This document shows positions 23,381-30,332 of a DNA stretch of 31,363 nt, piece by piece. This DNA is from CAYPZL01 sp964415045 (GTDB taxonomy: Bacteria; Planctomycetota; Phycisphaerae; Sedimentisphaerales; Anaerobacaceae), in assembly GCA_964415045.1 (NCBI GenBank), contig CAYPZL010000051.1, positions 1-31,363 of the forward strand. Reading direction: 5' to 3'. Positions within the stretch are counted from its first letter, which is position 1, and each line of letters begins with the position of its first letter. Under the pieces are notes generated by a model, which saw only the letters and a program-made list of their open reading frames with translations, searched no databases and was not told where the DNA came from. Made by a program: the position numbers and the translations under genes.

Positions 23381-24322
23381 ATGAAGATGCGACGAATCCT
23401 GATGATCCTGGCGCCGGCTCTGTTGATCGTTCTACTGGGTGCGCGAGTCGGCACAGAAGCCGTGGAGGCGGTCCTTCCGGACGCGGACGGCTCCCCCGCA
23501 CCCATGAGTGCCGTCGCAGGGCAGTTCGGCGCAGAGCTGCCCGTAGGATCCATAGTGATCTATGCCGGAACCACAGCGCCGGAAGGCTGGCTTATGTGCG
23601 ACGGCGGATACTATGACAGATGGGTCTATTCCGAGCTGTTTGCGGTGATCGACTTCACGTACGGCAGCAGCGCCGACGAAGGAGCTTTCCGCGTTCCTGA
23701 TTTGACGGGAAGGGTGCCGGTCGGCCTCAGTCCCGTCTGGCAGTTCAACGAACTTGGAAGGAAGGCGGGCGAGACGGAAGTCACGCTCGGCCTCGACCAC
23801 ATGCCCGAGCACAACCACGATGTCAGCGCTCCCAGTCACAACCACGGCATCAGTGTCTCTCCACACAACCACGTGGTCAGCGTCTCTCCGCACAACCACG
23901 CCGTAGATGATCCCGGGCACGACCACGCCGTGAATGATCCCGGACACGGCCACGACATCAACGACCCCGGGCACCAGCACTGCATAGATCTTGATAACGG
24001 CTGGGGCGGCGGCGGCGTCGACGATGCGTGCGAAAGCAACGCGGGAGGCGCCTATACGAAAGGTGCGCTGACCGGCATATCAGTATGCAGTGCAACCACG
24101 GGCATCGTGGTAAACGCGGGCGCCACCGGGATCAGTGTGCAAGACGCAACGGTGCCCGTATCCCTGGCGGATGCCGATGTCAGCGCCTCTGTCGAAGATG
24201 CCGACATCGCCATAACTGCCGGTTACAGCGGCGCGGGCCAGCCGCACAACAATTTGCAGCCCTACATCGTCTTGAACTACATCATCAAGCATGGAAGTTC
24301 CACGGCGGACGCCGGCCAGTAA
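23381..24322 (+). CDS. Secreted phage-tail-collar-domain protein with seven HxH repeats
   Basis: 313 residues, signal peptide (ILMILAPALLIVLLGARVG), then a tail collar domain (54-125: LPVGSIVIYAGTTAPEGWLMCDGG, FRVPDLTGRVPVG) and the collar-family C-terminus PHNNLQPYIVLNYIIK. Between them, residues 144-200 hold seven HxH motifs (HNH x4, HDH, HGH, HQH) exactly nine residues apart. A strand-rich stretch with repeated TGISV and ADADVS-like units follows (about 215-275). In T4 gp12-type short tail fibres HxH motifs of a trimer bind metal in the fibre core, so a metal-stabilised trimeric fibre is plausible. No other phage genes are nearby and there is a Sec leader, so it looks like a host-used exoprotein. 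ATG 23381 has GAAAGG about 8 bases upstream. Confidence 0.87.
   Translation: MKMRRILMILAPALLIVLLGARVGTEAVEAVLPDADGSPAPMSAVAGQFGAELPVGSIVIYAGTTAPEGWLMCDGGYYDRWVYSELFAVIDFTYGSSADEGAFRVPDLTGRVPVGLSPVWQFNELGRKAGETEVTLGLDHMPEHNHDVSAPSHNHGISVSPHNHVVSVSPHNHAVDDPGHDHAVNDPGHGHDINDPGHQHCIDLDNGWGGGGVDDACESNAGGAYTKGALTGISVCSATTGIVVNAGATGISVQDATVPVSLADADVSASVEDADIAITAGYSGAGQPHNNLQPYIVLNYIIKHGSSTADAGQ
23810..23980 (+). repeat. 27-bp periodic HxH coding repeat
   Basis: Seven in-frame units of nine codons, each bearing CAC-N-CAC/CAT His pairs, with spacers of the types SAPS, SVSP and DDPG. The DPG-type units (from about 23910) are the most alike, suggesting recent tandem growth. Confidence 0.8.
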
Positions 24323-24353
24323 CGAGGTGGAGGACAACGGGTAAACGGTTGAC

Positions 24354-24404
24354 GAGATCCCGGGCCCGCCGAATCCGTCGGGAAGAACCGGGCCCGGAGA
24401 TCTC
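24354..24404 (+). terminator. Stem-loop terminator after the collar gene
   Basis: GAGATCCCGGGCCCG (24354-24368) pairs with CGGGCCCGGAGATCTC (24389-24404) with one bulged base and a 20-nt loop, 31 bases after the stop. Only a weak TTC-rich tail follows, so efficiency is uncertain. Confidence 0.65.
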
Positions 24405-24522
24405 TTCTGCGTCTCATCCCGTGCGCGCGTCACGACGACCGAGACACGGGCGGTGTCGGTCCAGCCAAATCCGACCGCGCCGAAGCGAAGTCCCGCTCCA
24501 CCCACTGCCGGAACGGGAGTAG

Positions 24523-24801
24523 GTTGACAGCCGCCCGATCCAGCGAAAGCAGCCCATTTTCTGGGAGCACGAAGGCAACTGGGCGATACGAGAGGACCGC
24601 TGGAAACTGGTTTGCGATGGCCCGGACGGCCCCCTGGAACTGTCCGATCTGGAAGCGGACCGAACCGAACTGAAGAATCTCGCCGATCGACATCCCCGGA
24701 AAGTCTCCGAACTGGTCAACAACTGGACGGCCTGGGCCCTCCGCGCCGGCGTCTTGCCGTGGCCTTACAACCCGCCATGGACTGATCGACCACGTCCGTA
24801 G
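24523..24801 (+). pseudogene. Orphan C-terminus of an arylsulfatase
   Basis: An open frame without start (preceded by TAG 24520) that ends at TAG 24799-24801. From about 24530 it reads as the C-terminal subdomain of a planctomycetal arylsulfatase: PIQRKQPIFWEHEGNWAIR, then REDRWKLVCDG, LELSDLEADRTELKNLA, HPRKVSELV and the typical end WALRAGVLPWPYNPPW. About 85 residues are left; the catalytic FGly/metal domain is absent and the next 230 bases on either side show none of it. The intact sulfatase at 25021-26409 is on the other strand and has a different C-terminus, so this is not a piece of it. A degraded or deleted sulfatase gene. Confidence 0.72.
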
Positions 24802-25020
24802 CGCGTGGCCCCAGGAAGGCCCGCCAGGAGAGCCGAGCGTATCTGGAAGCCCCCGTTGGGAGCAACGCCAGCCGTCACTCCGCAGGGTGTGCCCCACACA
24901 CGGGTTGATTTCCGGCCCGAACCGGGGTCGTCTCACACAAAGCCACCAAACCACGAAGCCTTCAAAACGCTGACCGTGAAGATTCCTAAAGCTTCTACTA
25001 ATCCTGTGCTCTGTTACGAA
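24802..25020. other. Intergenic DNA between sulfatase remnant and sulfatase
   Basis: I see no gene, repeat or strong regulatory motif. The stretch 24905-25045 is AT-richer than its surroundings, fitting non-coding sequence. Confidence 0.4.
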
Positions 25021-26409
25021 TTATCCTTCTTTCCTTTTGTTCCTCGTATTCTTCTGCCCCTTCCACTTCTCCGCCCTCGGATCCGTGGCCCAACCCCACC
25101 CCTCGGGCATACGGCCGCCTCGTCCGTCCTTCTGCCATGAGGTGTCCGGCGGAGGGAGTTCCGCGGTCCAGGCGTCGTAGCGCCTGCGCATGCTGGCCAC
25201 GACATCCGGGCGGACCTGGGCGAGATCGCGGGTCTCCTTGGGGTCGGCTTTCAGATCGAAGAGCCGCCAGCCATCGGGGTATTTGATCAGTCGCCATTGC
25301 TTCCATCGCATCGCCCGAAGGTTGCGACGGGGTGCGTCCTCTGGATCAACATTGTGCCAGTATAACTCCTCATGCGCATCGCCGGTCGTCTCGCCCCTCA
25401 GATATGGCAGCAGGTTCTTGCCCTCACATCGCTTGGGCAGCGGCTTGTCCGCAACAGCGGCGACCGTGGCGTAGAAGTCCATCGTGCACATGAGTCCATC
25501 GTAGATCTTCCCCGACGGAATTCCTGCGGGCCACGATATGATCGTCGGCGTATGCACCCAGCCTTCCAGTTGCGTTCCCTGGCCTTTTCCGCCGCGGTAA
25601 GGTTCTGCGCTTCCCTGCTCCGCGAGGTTCGGGCCGTTGTCCCCGGTGAGAAGAATGATCGTGTCCCTTTCCAGGTTGTGCTTTTTGAGCACGGCCAGCA
25701 GCTTCCCGACCGCATCGTCCACCGCGATCAATGCGCCGGCCAGGGCTTTGCGTTTCCCTGTCGCTCTCGAGCGGTTCTGATAGTGTGCGGGCGTGTCTCC
25801 ACTGGGTGAATGAATGGCGTTCGGCGAGAAATACAGGAAGAACGGCTTGTCCTTGTTCCGCTCCACGAACTCCGCCATGTAGTCGCCGTCGAGATCGGTC
25901 CGGAATACTTCTGATCCGTCGGGCCTCAGACAGATGAACGGCTTCCTGCTCGGGGCGGACCTGGCGACTTCCATGAAGCCGCGATCCAGCGGGCCCTGCT
26001 CCCTGGAGCCGATATCCCACTTCCCGATCATGCCGGTCACGTAGCCGGCATCCCGCATGAACTCCGCCATAGTCGGATGGTCTTCGGGTATGGGTAGGCC
26101 TCTGGCCATACCGGACTTGCCGAATCGTTGGATATACATACCCGTCATAACGCAGCACCGACTGGGCGAACAGGGGGGATTGGTGACATAGGAATTCGTG
26201 CACCTGACGCCGTTAGCCGCCAGCGAGTCCATATGCGGCGTGGGAATATCCCGGCAGCCGAAGCTGCCCAGGTCTCCATAACCCAGGTCGTCGATGAACA
26301 GAATGACAACATTGGGTTTGCGTGTACCGGTCCGGCCGGTGGTCGCTTTCGGTACAGAACCGATTGCGGCAAGGGCCGAAATGGTCTTCAAGAAGTCGCG
26401 TCGTTTCAT
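25021..26409 (-). CDS. Tat-exported type I sulfatase
   Basis: 462 residues with twin-arginine leader MKRRDFLKTISALAAIG. S1-family landmarks: metal-binding D40-D41 in LFIDDLGYGD, formylglycine site C80-S-P-S-R84 (to be matured by a formylglycine-generating enzyme encoded elsewhere), K130 in IGKW, H200 in AIHSP, and D257-N258 in TGDNGPN. It hydrolyses a sulfate ester in the periplasm; the substrate (sulfated glycan) is unknown. Oddity: the usual GKWHLG motif reads GKWDIG, so an active-site His is replaced by D132. Some sulfatase subfamilies may share this, but it could alter sulfate recognition. The C-terminus is basic (KWKGQKNTRNKRKEG). GAGGA 5 bases upstream supports ATG 26409. It stands alone, with a promoter candidate at 26493-26521. 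Confidence 0.93.
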   Translation of the reverse strand: MKRRDFLKTISALAAIGSVPKATTGRTGTRKPNVVILFIDDLGYGDLGSFGCRDIPTPHMDSLAANGVRCTNSYVTNPPCSPSRCCVMTGMYIQRFGKSGMARGLPIPEDHPTMAEFMRDAGYVTGMIGKWDIGSREQGPLDRGFMEVARSAPSRKPFICLRPDGSEVFRTDLDGDYMAEFVERNKDKPFFLYFSPNAIHSPSGDTPAHYQNRSRATGKRKALAGALIAVDDAVGKLLAVLKKHNLERDTIILLTGDNGPNLAEQGSAEPYRGGKGQGTQLEGWVHTPTIISWPAGIPSGKIYDGLMCTMDFYATVAAVADKPLPKRCEGKNLLPYLRGETTGDAHEELYWHNVDPEDAPRRNLRAMRWKQWRLIKYPDGWRLFDLKADPKETRDLAQVRPDVVASMRRRYDAWTAELPPPDTSWQKDGRGGRMPEGWGWATDPRAEKWKGQKNTRNKRKEG

Positions 26410-26492
26410 AATATTCCTCGTCCTTCATTCTTGCCGCTTCGCCGCGACAGATCAGCGCTGGCGGCATAATAGGTTGCGCCGACACACAGAGC

Positions 26493-26521
26493 GTAGTACG
26501 CACGCTACATTTGTACTGCAA
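26493..26521 (-). promoter_or_regulatory. Candidate sulfatase promoter
   Basis: Minus strand TTGCAG (26521-26516), 17-bp spacer, TACTAC (26498-26493), about 85 bases before ATG 26409. A short dyad (GCGT...ACGC) lies across the -10 side. Confidence 0.45.
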
Positions 26522-27129
26522 CCGCTCTCACTATTCAAGGTCGCTCAAAGAGCGCAGTCGTCCCGGCGATTGCAGTGGCAACCATAAGGGATCAGGCCTT
26601 TCCTTTTGTTGTTCGAAGCTTTCTCCCATTTCTCTTTCGTCGATGGCCATGTGTGCGTTCGGCCGCAACGTGGGGGTTGGGGGCAGCTATTGCTCTGAGC
26701 TGCAACGCGGATGCCCTCGACACTTTGACTCCTCCTCTCTCTCGAATCCGCCTGGGGGCGCAGTCGCTCTGCGTGGAGCAACCGCCTGGCCGGCTGGTGC
26801 CCCGTGGGCCGTTTGCGGCTTGGTGATTTGCGCTTCCTTCGGATTTAGAGTTTAGGATTTCGAATTTCGCCCAGCGGAAATTCTTCGCCCGCCGCTTCCA
26901 GCGACTCGCTTTTCCACGCTTTCCGCAGTGAGTCTCCGGTTGGGGCTTGCGGATCGGAGGATGGGTCCCCCTAGAATGTCAAACAAAGGCAATTTGGTGC
27001 CGGACAGACCCGGCTGTGCAGGCGCGGAAGAGAGAGGTGGATGTAAATGCAACTTGAAGAAGGAGATAGATCTTATGCTGGGTGTGCTCTGTCGCTCTGT
27101 GGTGGACGTGCCAGGGCGGGTGAAAAATG
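26522..27129. other. Long intergenic region upstream of the 193-residue hypothetical gene
   Basis: No gene that I can support. A GTG-started frame 26575-26826 (83 codons) has no ribosome site and no recognisable domain. An AT-rich stretch at 26840-26890 contains the hairpin GAATTTC-N8-GAAATTC (26862-26883). An AAGGAG followed by ATG 27075 is in frame with the next gene but is probably not its start (see that gene). Confidence 0.45.
26862..26883. repeat. Small intergenic inverted repeat
   Basis: GAATTTC (26862-26868) / GAAATTC (26877-26883), 8-nt loop, inside a low-GC patch (TTTAGAGTTTAGGATTTCG upstream) that looks like dispersed intergenic repeat sequence. Dispersal cannot be tested within this window. 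Confidence 0.35.
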
Positions 27130-27160
27130 TTGTGCAACGCGGGGGTGCGGGGCGTATAAT
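27130..27160 (+). promoter_or_regulatory. Candidate promoter with -10 box adjoining the start codon
   Basis: Perfect TATAAT at 27155-27160 with a weak TTGTGC at 27130-27135 (19-bp spacer). The -10 box ends 7 bases before ATG 27168, so transcription should begin at or next to the start codon. Confidence 0.55.
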
Positions 27161-27167
27161 ACCGCGT

Positions 27168-27749
27168 ATGAAACTGCCAAAATTGGACAAGCCGGACAGG
27201 TATAAAGGGCTGTATATCTTCGACTTCGGCGATCACGCCGGGGTGGGCTTTACGGCTGAAGAGGTGGCCGAACTGCTCGAGAGCGAGCGGTACCGCGAGG
27301 GCAAGGTATACAAGATTCACCGAGCGTATCCCGACGGCCGGCTGGAGTTGAAAGGCGTGCCTGCGGCGCGCTTTCAGCTTGAAGCCGGGATGTTCTTCTA
27401 CGCCGGCGACGAGGCCACGGCGCAGGCCGATTTCAAGCGGCTGGTAGACTTGGCCGTGCGGGCGGCGCCACCGTGCCGGGCCAAGGTGCATCTGGCCCAA
27501 TACGCCGAGGACAAGTTCGCCGTGGCGCTGATCTACCCGGCCGAGTACGACGACGAGTTCAGCTCCTGGCTCCTGGAGGGCGATTTCCGCACGACCGGCG
27601 CCGTCGAGGGCGGTACCGGGGCCGTCGAGCGATATTACCAGAGCCAGGCCGATATCCTCCAGCGGCATCAGTTGTTGGAGGGTGGCGAGAACGTGAGCCG
27701 GACCGGGGATGAACTGCTGGCCTGCCTCGCGCGGGCGGTGCAGCGATAG
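27168..27749 (+). CDS. Conserved-looking hypothetical protein, 193 residues
   Basis: I do not recognise a named domain. The protein opens MKLPKLDKPDRYKGLYIFDF, with GHVAVG-like strand DHAGVGFTAEEVAELLES, then YREGKVYKIHRAYPDGRLEL, an acidic mid-part (YPAEYDDEFSSW) and a helical end. It is soluble, with no signal peptide or membrane segment. Codon use is that of a real GC-rich gene. Start choice: ATG 27168 has no ribosome site but a TATAAT box ends 7 bases upstream, implying a leaderless mRNA. The alternative ATG 27075 has AAGGAG upstream but would make residues from codons atypical here, including two adjacent ATA. Function unknown; next to a small basic protein 23 bases downstream. Confidence 0.75.
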   Translation: MKLPKLDKPDRYKGLYIFDFGDHAGVGFTAEEVAELLESERYREGKVYKIHRAYPDGRLELKGVPAARFQLEAGMFFYAGDEATAQADFKRLVDLAVRAAPPCRAKVHLAQYAEDKFAVALIYPAEYDDEFSSWLLEGDFRTTGAVEGGTGAVERYYQSQADILQRHQLLEGGENVSRTGDELLACLARAVQR

Positions 27750-27772
27750 TCGGACGAAATATGCAGGATTCA

Positions 27773-28003
27773 ATGCTCAGATTGAGGCCGGGCGCTGCTC
27801 GAAAGAGACCACCGAAGCGGGCCCTGCGGCTGGGATGGGCCGCGGGCGTTCTCGCGCGGCTCTGCCCGCGGCGTCTGTCGAAACTGACATCCCGCGACCT
27901 GCAAAGCCGTGATTATCGAACAAGCACTCAGCGGCTGGGAATCCGTTTCACCGATCGCATTCGCAACACGTTTCGATTGCGCTGGCTCCGGAAAATAGGA
28001 TGA
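27773..28003 (+). CDS. Small basic hypothetical protein
   Basis: 76 residues, very rich in Arg/Lys/Leu (MLRLRPGAARKRPPKRALRL at the start, RDYRTSTQRLGIRFTDRIRN then TFRLRWLRKIG at the end). AGGA 5 bases before ATG 27773 decides the start; ATG 27761 is an alternative. It follows the 193-residue gene by 23 bases on the same strand, so it may be co-transcribed. The C-terminal half looks constrained (a mix of polar and aromatic residues), but I recognise no family. A nucleic-acid or membrane-surface role would fit the charge, as speculation only. Confidence 0.5.
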   Translation: MLRLRPGAARKRPPKRALRLGWAAGVLARLCPRRLSKLTSRDLQSRDYRTSTQRLGIRFTDRIRNTFRLRWLRKIG

Positions 28004-28038
28004 GTCGGGCCTGCCCCCGGCGGTGCCGTGGCGTGCCG

Positions 28039-28443
28039 CTACGGCAGCTCGCTGAGGCTCCAATAGTCGCGAACGATGCGGATCGCCCTGGCAAACTCGC
28101 CGATGTCACCGGGTTCGACCACGTAGCCGGCGCCCCCCCGAGCGAAGCTCTCGTTGACCAGCCGCTCATCGTTGGAGTTCGCAAGCACCACCACAGGCGT
28201 TTGCCCGAGGTGCTCGTCGGCCTTCAGAATCTTCAGCGCTTCCAAGGCGTCGTCGCCATCGATGGTCAGAAGCACGACCGAAGGTACCGGTTCCTCACGA
28301 TTCTCAAGGTAGATCAGAGCCTGGTTCATCCCGTCGGCGTACAGCACACCGTCGGCGATGCCCAGCTCCCCCAGGGCTCGCTCGAGCGCCGGCCATTGCG
28401 TTTGGCGGCCCCCAATGAACAGGATCAGTTTCTCAGCCCGCAT
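28039..28443 (-). CDS. Degenerate response-regulator receiver domain protein
   Basis: 134 residues with the fold pattern of a stand-alone receiver (beta1 KLILFIGG; VPSVVLLTI; ALKILKADEHLGQTPVVVLANS; ARGGAGYVVEP; GEFARAIRIVRDYW), closest to the Rcp1-like type. The phosphorylation residues are gone: the acidic pair after beta1 is G11-G12, the phospho-acceptor Asp is T60, the switch Thr/Ser region is A88-N89-S90, and the conserved Lys is E110. It therefore cannot be phosphorylated in the usual way and may be a pseudo-receiver that binds a partner constitutively. No kinase gene is near. GGTGGG lies just upstream of ATG 28443. Confidence 0.78.
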   Translation of the reverse strand: MRAEKLILFIGGRQTQWPALERALGELGIADGVLYADGMNQALIYLENREEPVPSVVLLTIDGDDALEALKILKADEHLGQTPVVVLANSNDERLVNESFARGGAGYVVEPGDIGEFARAIRIVRDYWSLSELP

Positions 28444-29071
28444 TGCCCACCATCAGTGTTTATCCCGGGACGGCGGGAGTTCCGTCCGTCCTGCGTGGCG
28501 GCGTTCCCCCAGCCGGTCCTACCACAGCGTAAAAACGGGAATGATACTGCTGCCCAAGACTGGACCGGACAGCAGCACCATCCCACAGGGGTCGAAAGTA
28601 TCATCTGCTCGACATACAGTGATCTCGCAGGGGCCACAAATCCGTGCCGAGCAGTGATACCCCGACCCCCCTTCTCTTCTTGTTACGCAAAGAGCTTTCC
28701 GACCGTCCCGGCCGGATCCCTGCTCTGCCCGTCCAAAACCGGTCTTGCCAACCACCATATAGATCGTCCACGGACCGCTGAAAATGAATAAGGGCTCTCC
28801 TTGGTCACAGAGGTGCCGCCCCAGAAAAAGCAGGCCACGCCCCAGCCATTTGCTGGGTCCTCCCGGCTTGTGACTGGCTTCCGCTCTCGCCGCCACAGAG
28901 AGCGTCCAGAAATGGACGTGCAGAAGTGATCGAGTTGCTGAGGGTTCACGACCCGGTCCCGGCGGAGCATTTTCCGACCTCTTTTCCCCCGTGCACAGCC
29001 TCGTTGAGATCCACGCCCCTGTCTCTTGCCCTTGCCGCGTCCGTTACGTACGCTTTCCATAGGGGTACGTC
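28444..29071. other. Intergenic region, receiver gene to small protein gene
   Basis: About 630 bases with no supported gene; open frames here lack leaders, ribosome sites and recognisable domains. A hairpin GGACGG (28468-28473) / CCGTCC (28482-28487) lies in the upstream region of the receiver gene. Confidence 0.45.
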
Positions 29072-29281
29072 ATGAAAACGTTCTGGCAACACAGCAACGG
29101 AAAAATCTACGCGGTCGAAAGTGATACCTTCGGCAATATCACCGGCGCAGCGGGGCCCCTGGACCCTGACGACCTGCACGATCTGGAAACGTACCACTAC
29201 GGTCCGGCCGCAGTGCAATGGATCCGGGACGCTATCGCCGAGCGTACGCTGCGCAGGGTCGAACGTTTCTCCCACTTCTGA
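29072..29281 (+). CDS. Small hypothetical protein, 69 residues
   Basis: Opens MKTFWQHSNGKIYAVESDTF, continues GNITGAAGPLDPDDLHDLET and ends in an amphipathic helix (AAVQWIRDAIAERTLRRVE). AGGGG 7 bases before ATG 29072 supports translation. The first strands (FWQH..GKIYAVESD..GNI) read as a small beta hairpin that would fold round a DNA- or protein-binding surface; no family name can be given. It is soluble and mildly acidic. I believe similar short proteins occur in Planctomycetota, but cannot check that here. Confidence 0.65.
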   Translation: MKTFWQHSNGKIYAVESDTFGNITGAAGPLDPDDLHDLETYHYGPAAVQWIRDAIAERTLRRVERFSHF

Positions 29282-29427
29282 CAGCGTCAGGCCCGGCGTT
29301 GGACAAACGCCCCGGCTGCCGCCTTCGACACTGCCCACAACGCCGGTATTATCGGCCTTCCCCTGCCGGCCCGGAGTCCGCTCACTCGCCGGGCGCATCC
29401 GGCCGCGGCTGCAGAGCCGGCTCGGCA

Positions 29428-29456
29428 TTGACAAATGCCCCGATTCTCGCTAAACT
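29428..29456 (+). promoter_or_regulatory. Near-consensus promoter abutting the lipoprotein start codon
   Basis: TTGACA (29428-29433), 17-bp spacer, TAAACT (29451-29456). The -10 box ends 6 bases before ATG 29463, placing the expected transcription start on the start codon. Confidence 0.7.
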
Positions 29457-29462
29457 GGTACT

Positions 29463-30326
29463 ATGACTGGCCTTATGAGACGGCTCCTACCCATCCTGGT
29501 TCTGGCCTTCTGGCTGATCGCGGGCGCTGGCTGCAAAAGCCCGCCCGAGGAACGGGAGAACGTGTGGGAGCAGGCAAAGATCGGCGATCTCGCTCCGGTG
29601 ACGAAGGACGGACCGGCGAAAGTCAAGTTCATGGCGGCCGCTCACATGGACGTGCACATCCTGGACCTGCCGGCCGACAACGTAGACGGCCTCGACAAGC
29701 TCTGGGAGGTCCTCTCGGCCAAACCGGTCCGCATGAACAGTTACAACGCCTTCACCCAGAACGGTTTCCGCGTCAAATTCGGGCACACCGATAACTGGCT
29801 TCAGATCGAGAGCCTGCTGGCCGAAGCGGGCGCCCAGAGGGCCGCGACCACTTCGCTGATGCTGGCGGAGAACGAGCCCACGGACCTGCCGGTCGCCCAT
29901 TTCTCCCACGGCCGCAGGATTTCGTTCATCAGCTCGAACCTGTCCGAGGAGGTGGTCAACGTCGGCCCGGGCGCGCTGGTACTGAGGCTGACGTGCGAGG
30001 CCATGCCCTGGGCCCGAGGGGTGCGAAAAATCATCGCGTACCCGTCCTACACGCTGCCGGTGACCAGTGCGATCAGCGAATTGGAATCGAGAATCCAGAA
30101 ACACGAATTCCACTTCGCCTCGGCCGCCTTCGCCACGCAGATGGGACCGGGAGACCTGCTCGTTCTGGCCCCGGACAGGTACGTGAACGAGCGAGTCAGC
30201 CTGGGGGGCCTGTTCTTCAACCAGCCGGGAACGTGCCTGTTCTTCAATGCCGCCACGCGCAAGCCGCCGCAACGCAAACCTGCCGTGCGAGTCCTCGTGC
30301 TCGTGTGCACACATGTCCGCAGTTGA
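29463..30326 (+). CDS. Predicted lipoprotein of unknown function
   Basis: 287 residues with a type II signal: LLPILVLAFWLIAGAGC, lipidated cysteine C24. The mature part has no domain I can name. It shows alternating strands and helices (KVKFMAAAHMDVHILDLPAD; LQIESLLAEAGAQRAATTSL; GALVLRLTCEAMPWARGVRK; MGPGDLLVLAPDRY) and could be an envelope-associated structural protein. It has no Shine-Dalgarno before ATG 29463 or the internal ATG 29475, but a near-consensus promoter ends 6 bases upstream, so a leaderless mRNA is likely. The DUF362 gene starts 6 bases after its stop, so the two form an operon. Confidence 0.82.
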   Translation: MTGLMRRLLPILVLAFWLIAGAGCKSPPEERENVWEQAKIGDLAPVTKDGPAKVKFMAAAHMDVHILDLPADNVDGLDKLWEVLSAKPVRMNSYNAFTQNGFRVKFGHTDNWLQIESLLAEAGAQRAATTSLMLAENEPTDLPVAHFSHGRRISFISSNLSEEVVNVGPGALVLRLTCEAMPWARGVRKIIAYPSYTLPVTSAISELESRIQKHEFHFASAAFATQMGPGDLLVLAPDRYVNERVSLGGLFFNQPGTCLFFNAATRKPPQRKPAVRVLVLVCTHVRS

Positions 30327-30332
30327 GATCGT

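Noticed and set aside
23810..23980. CRISPR array, because of a regular 27-bp period
   Set aside because: The period is nine codons in frame inside a gene, spacers are not variable non-coding sequence, and no cas genes are present.
23381..24322. Prophage remnant, because of the tail-collar domain
   Set aside because: No integrase, capsid, terminase or other tail genes nearby; the protein has its own Sec signal peptide, promoter and terminator.
26575..26826. 83-codon GTG-started open frame
   Set aside because: No ribosome site, no domain, and located in repeat-like intergenic sequence; kept only as a note.
28519..28896. 125-codon minus-strand open frame
   Set aside because: No leader or motif; residue composition looks like translated non-coding DNA.
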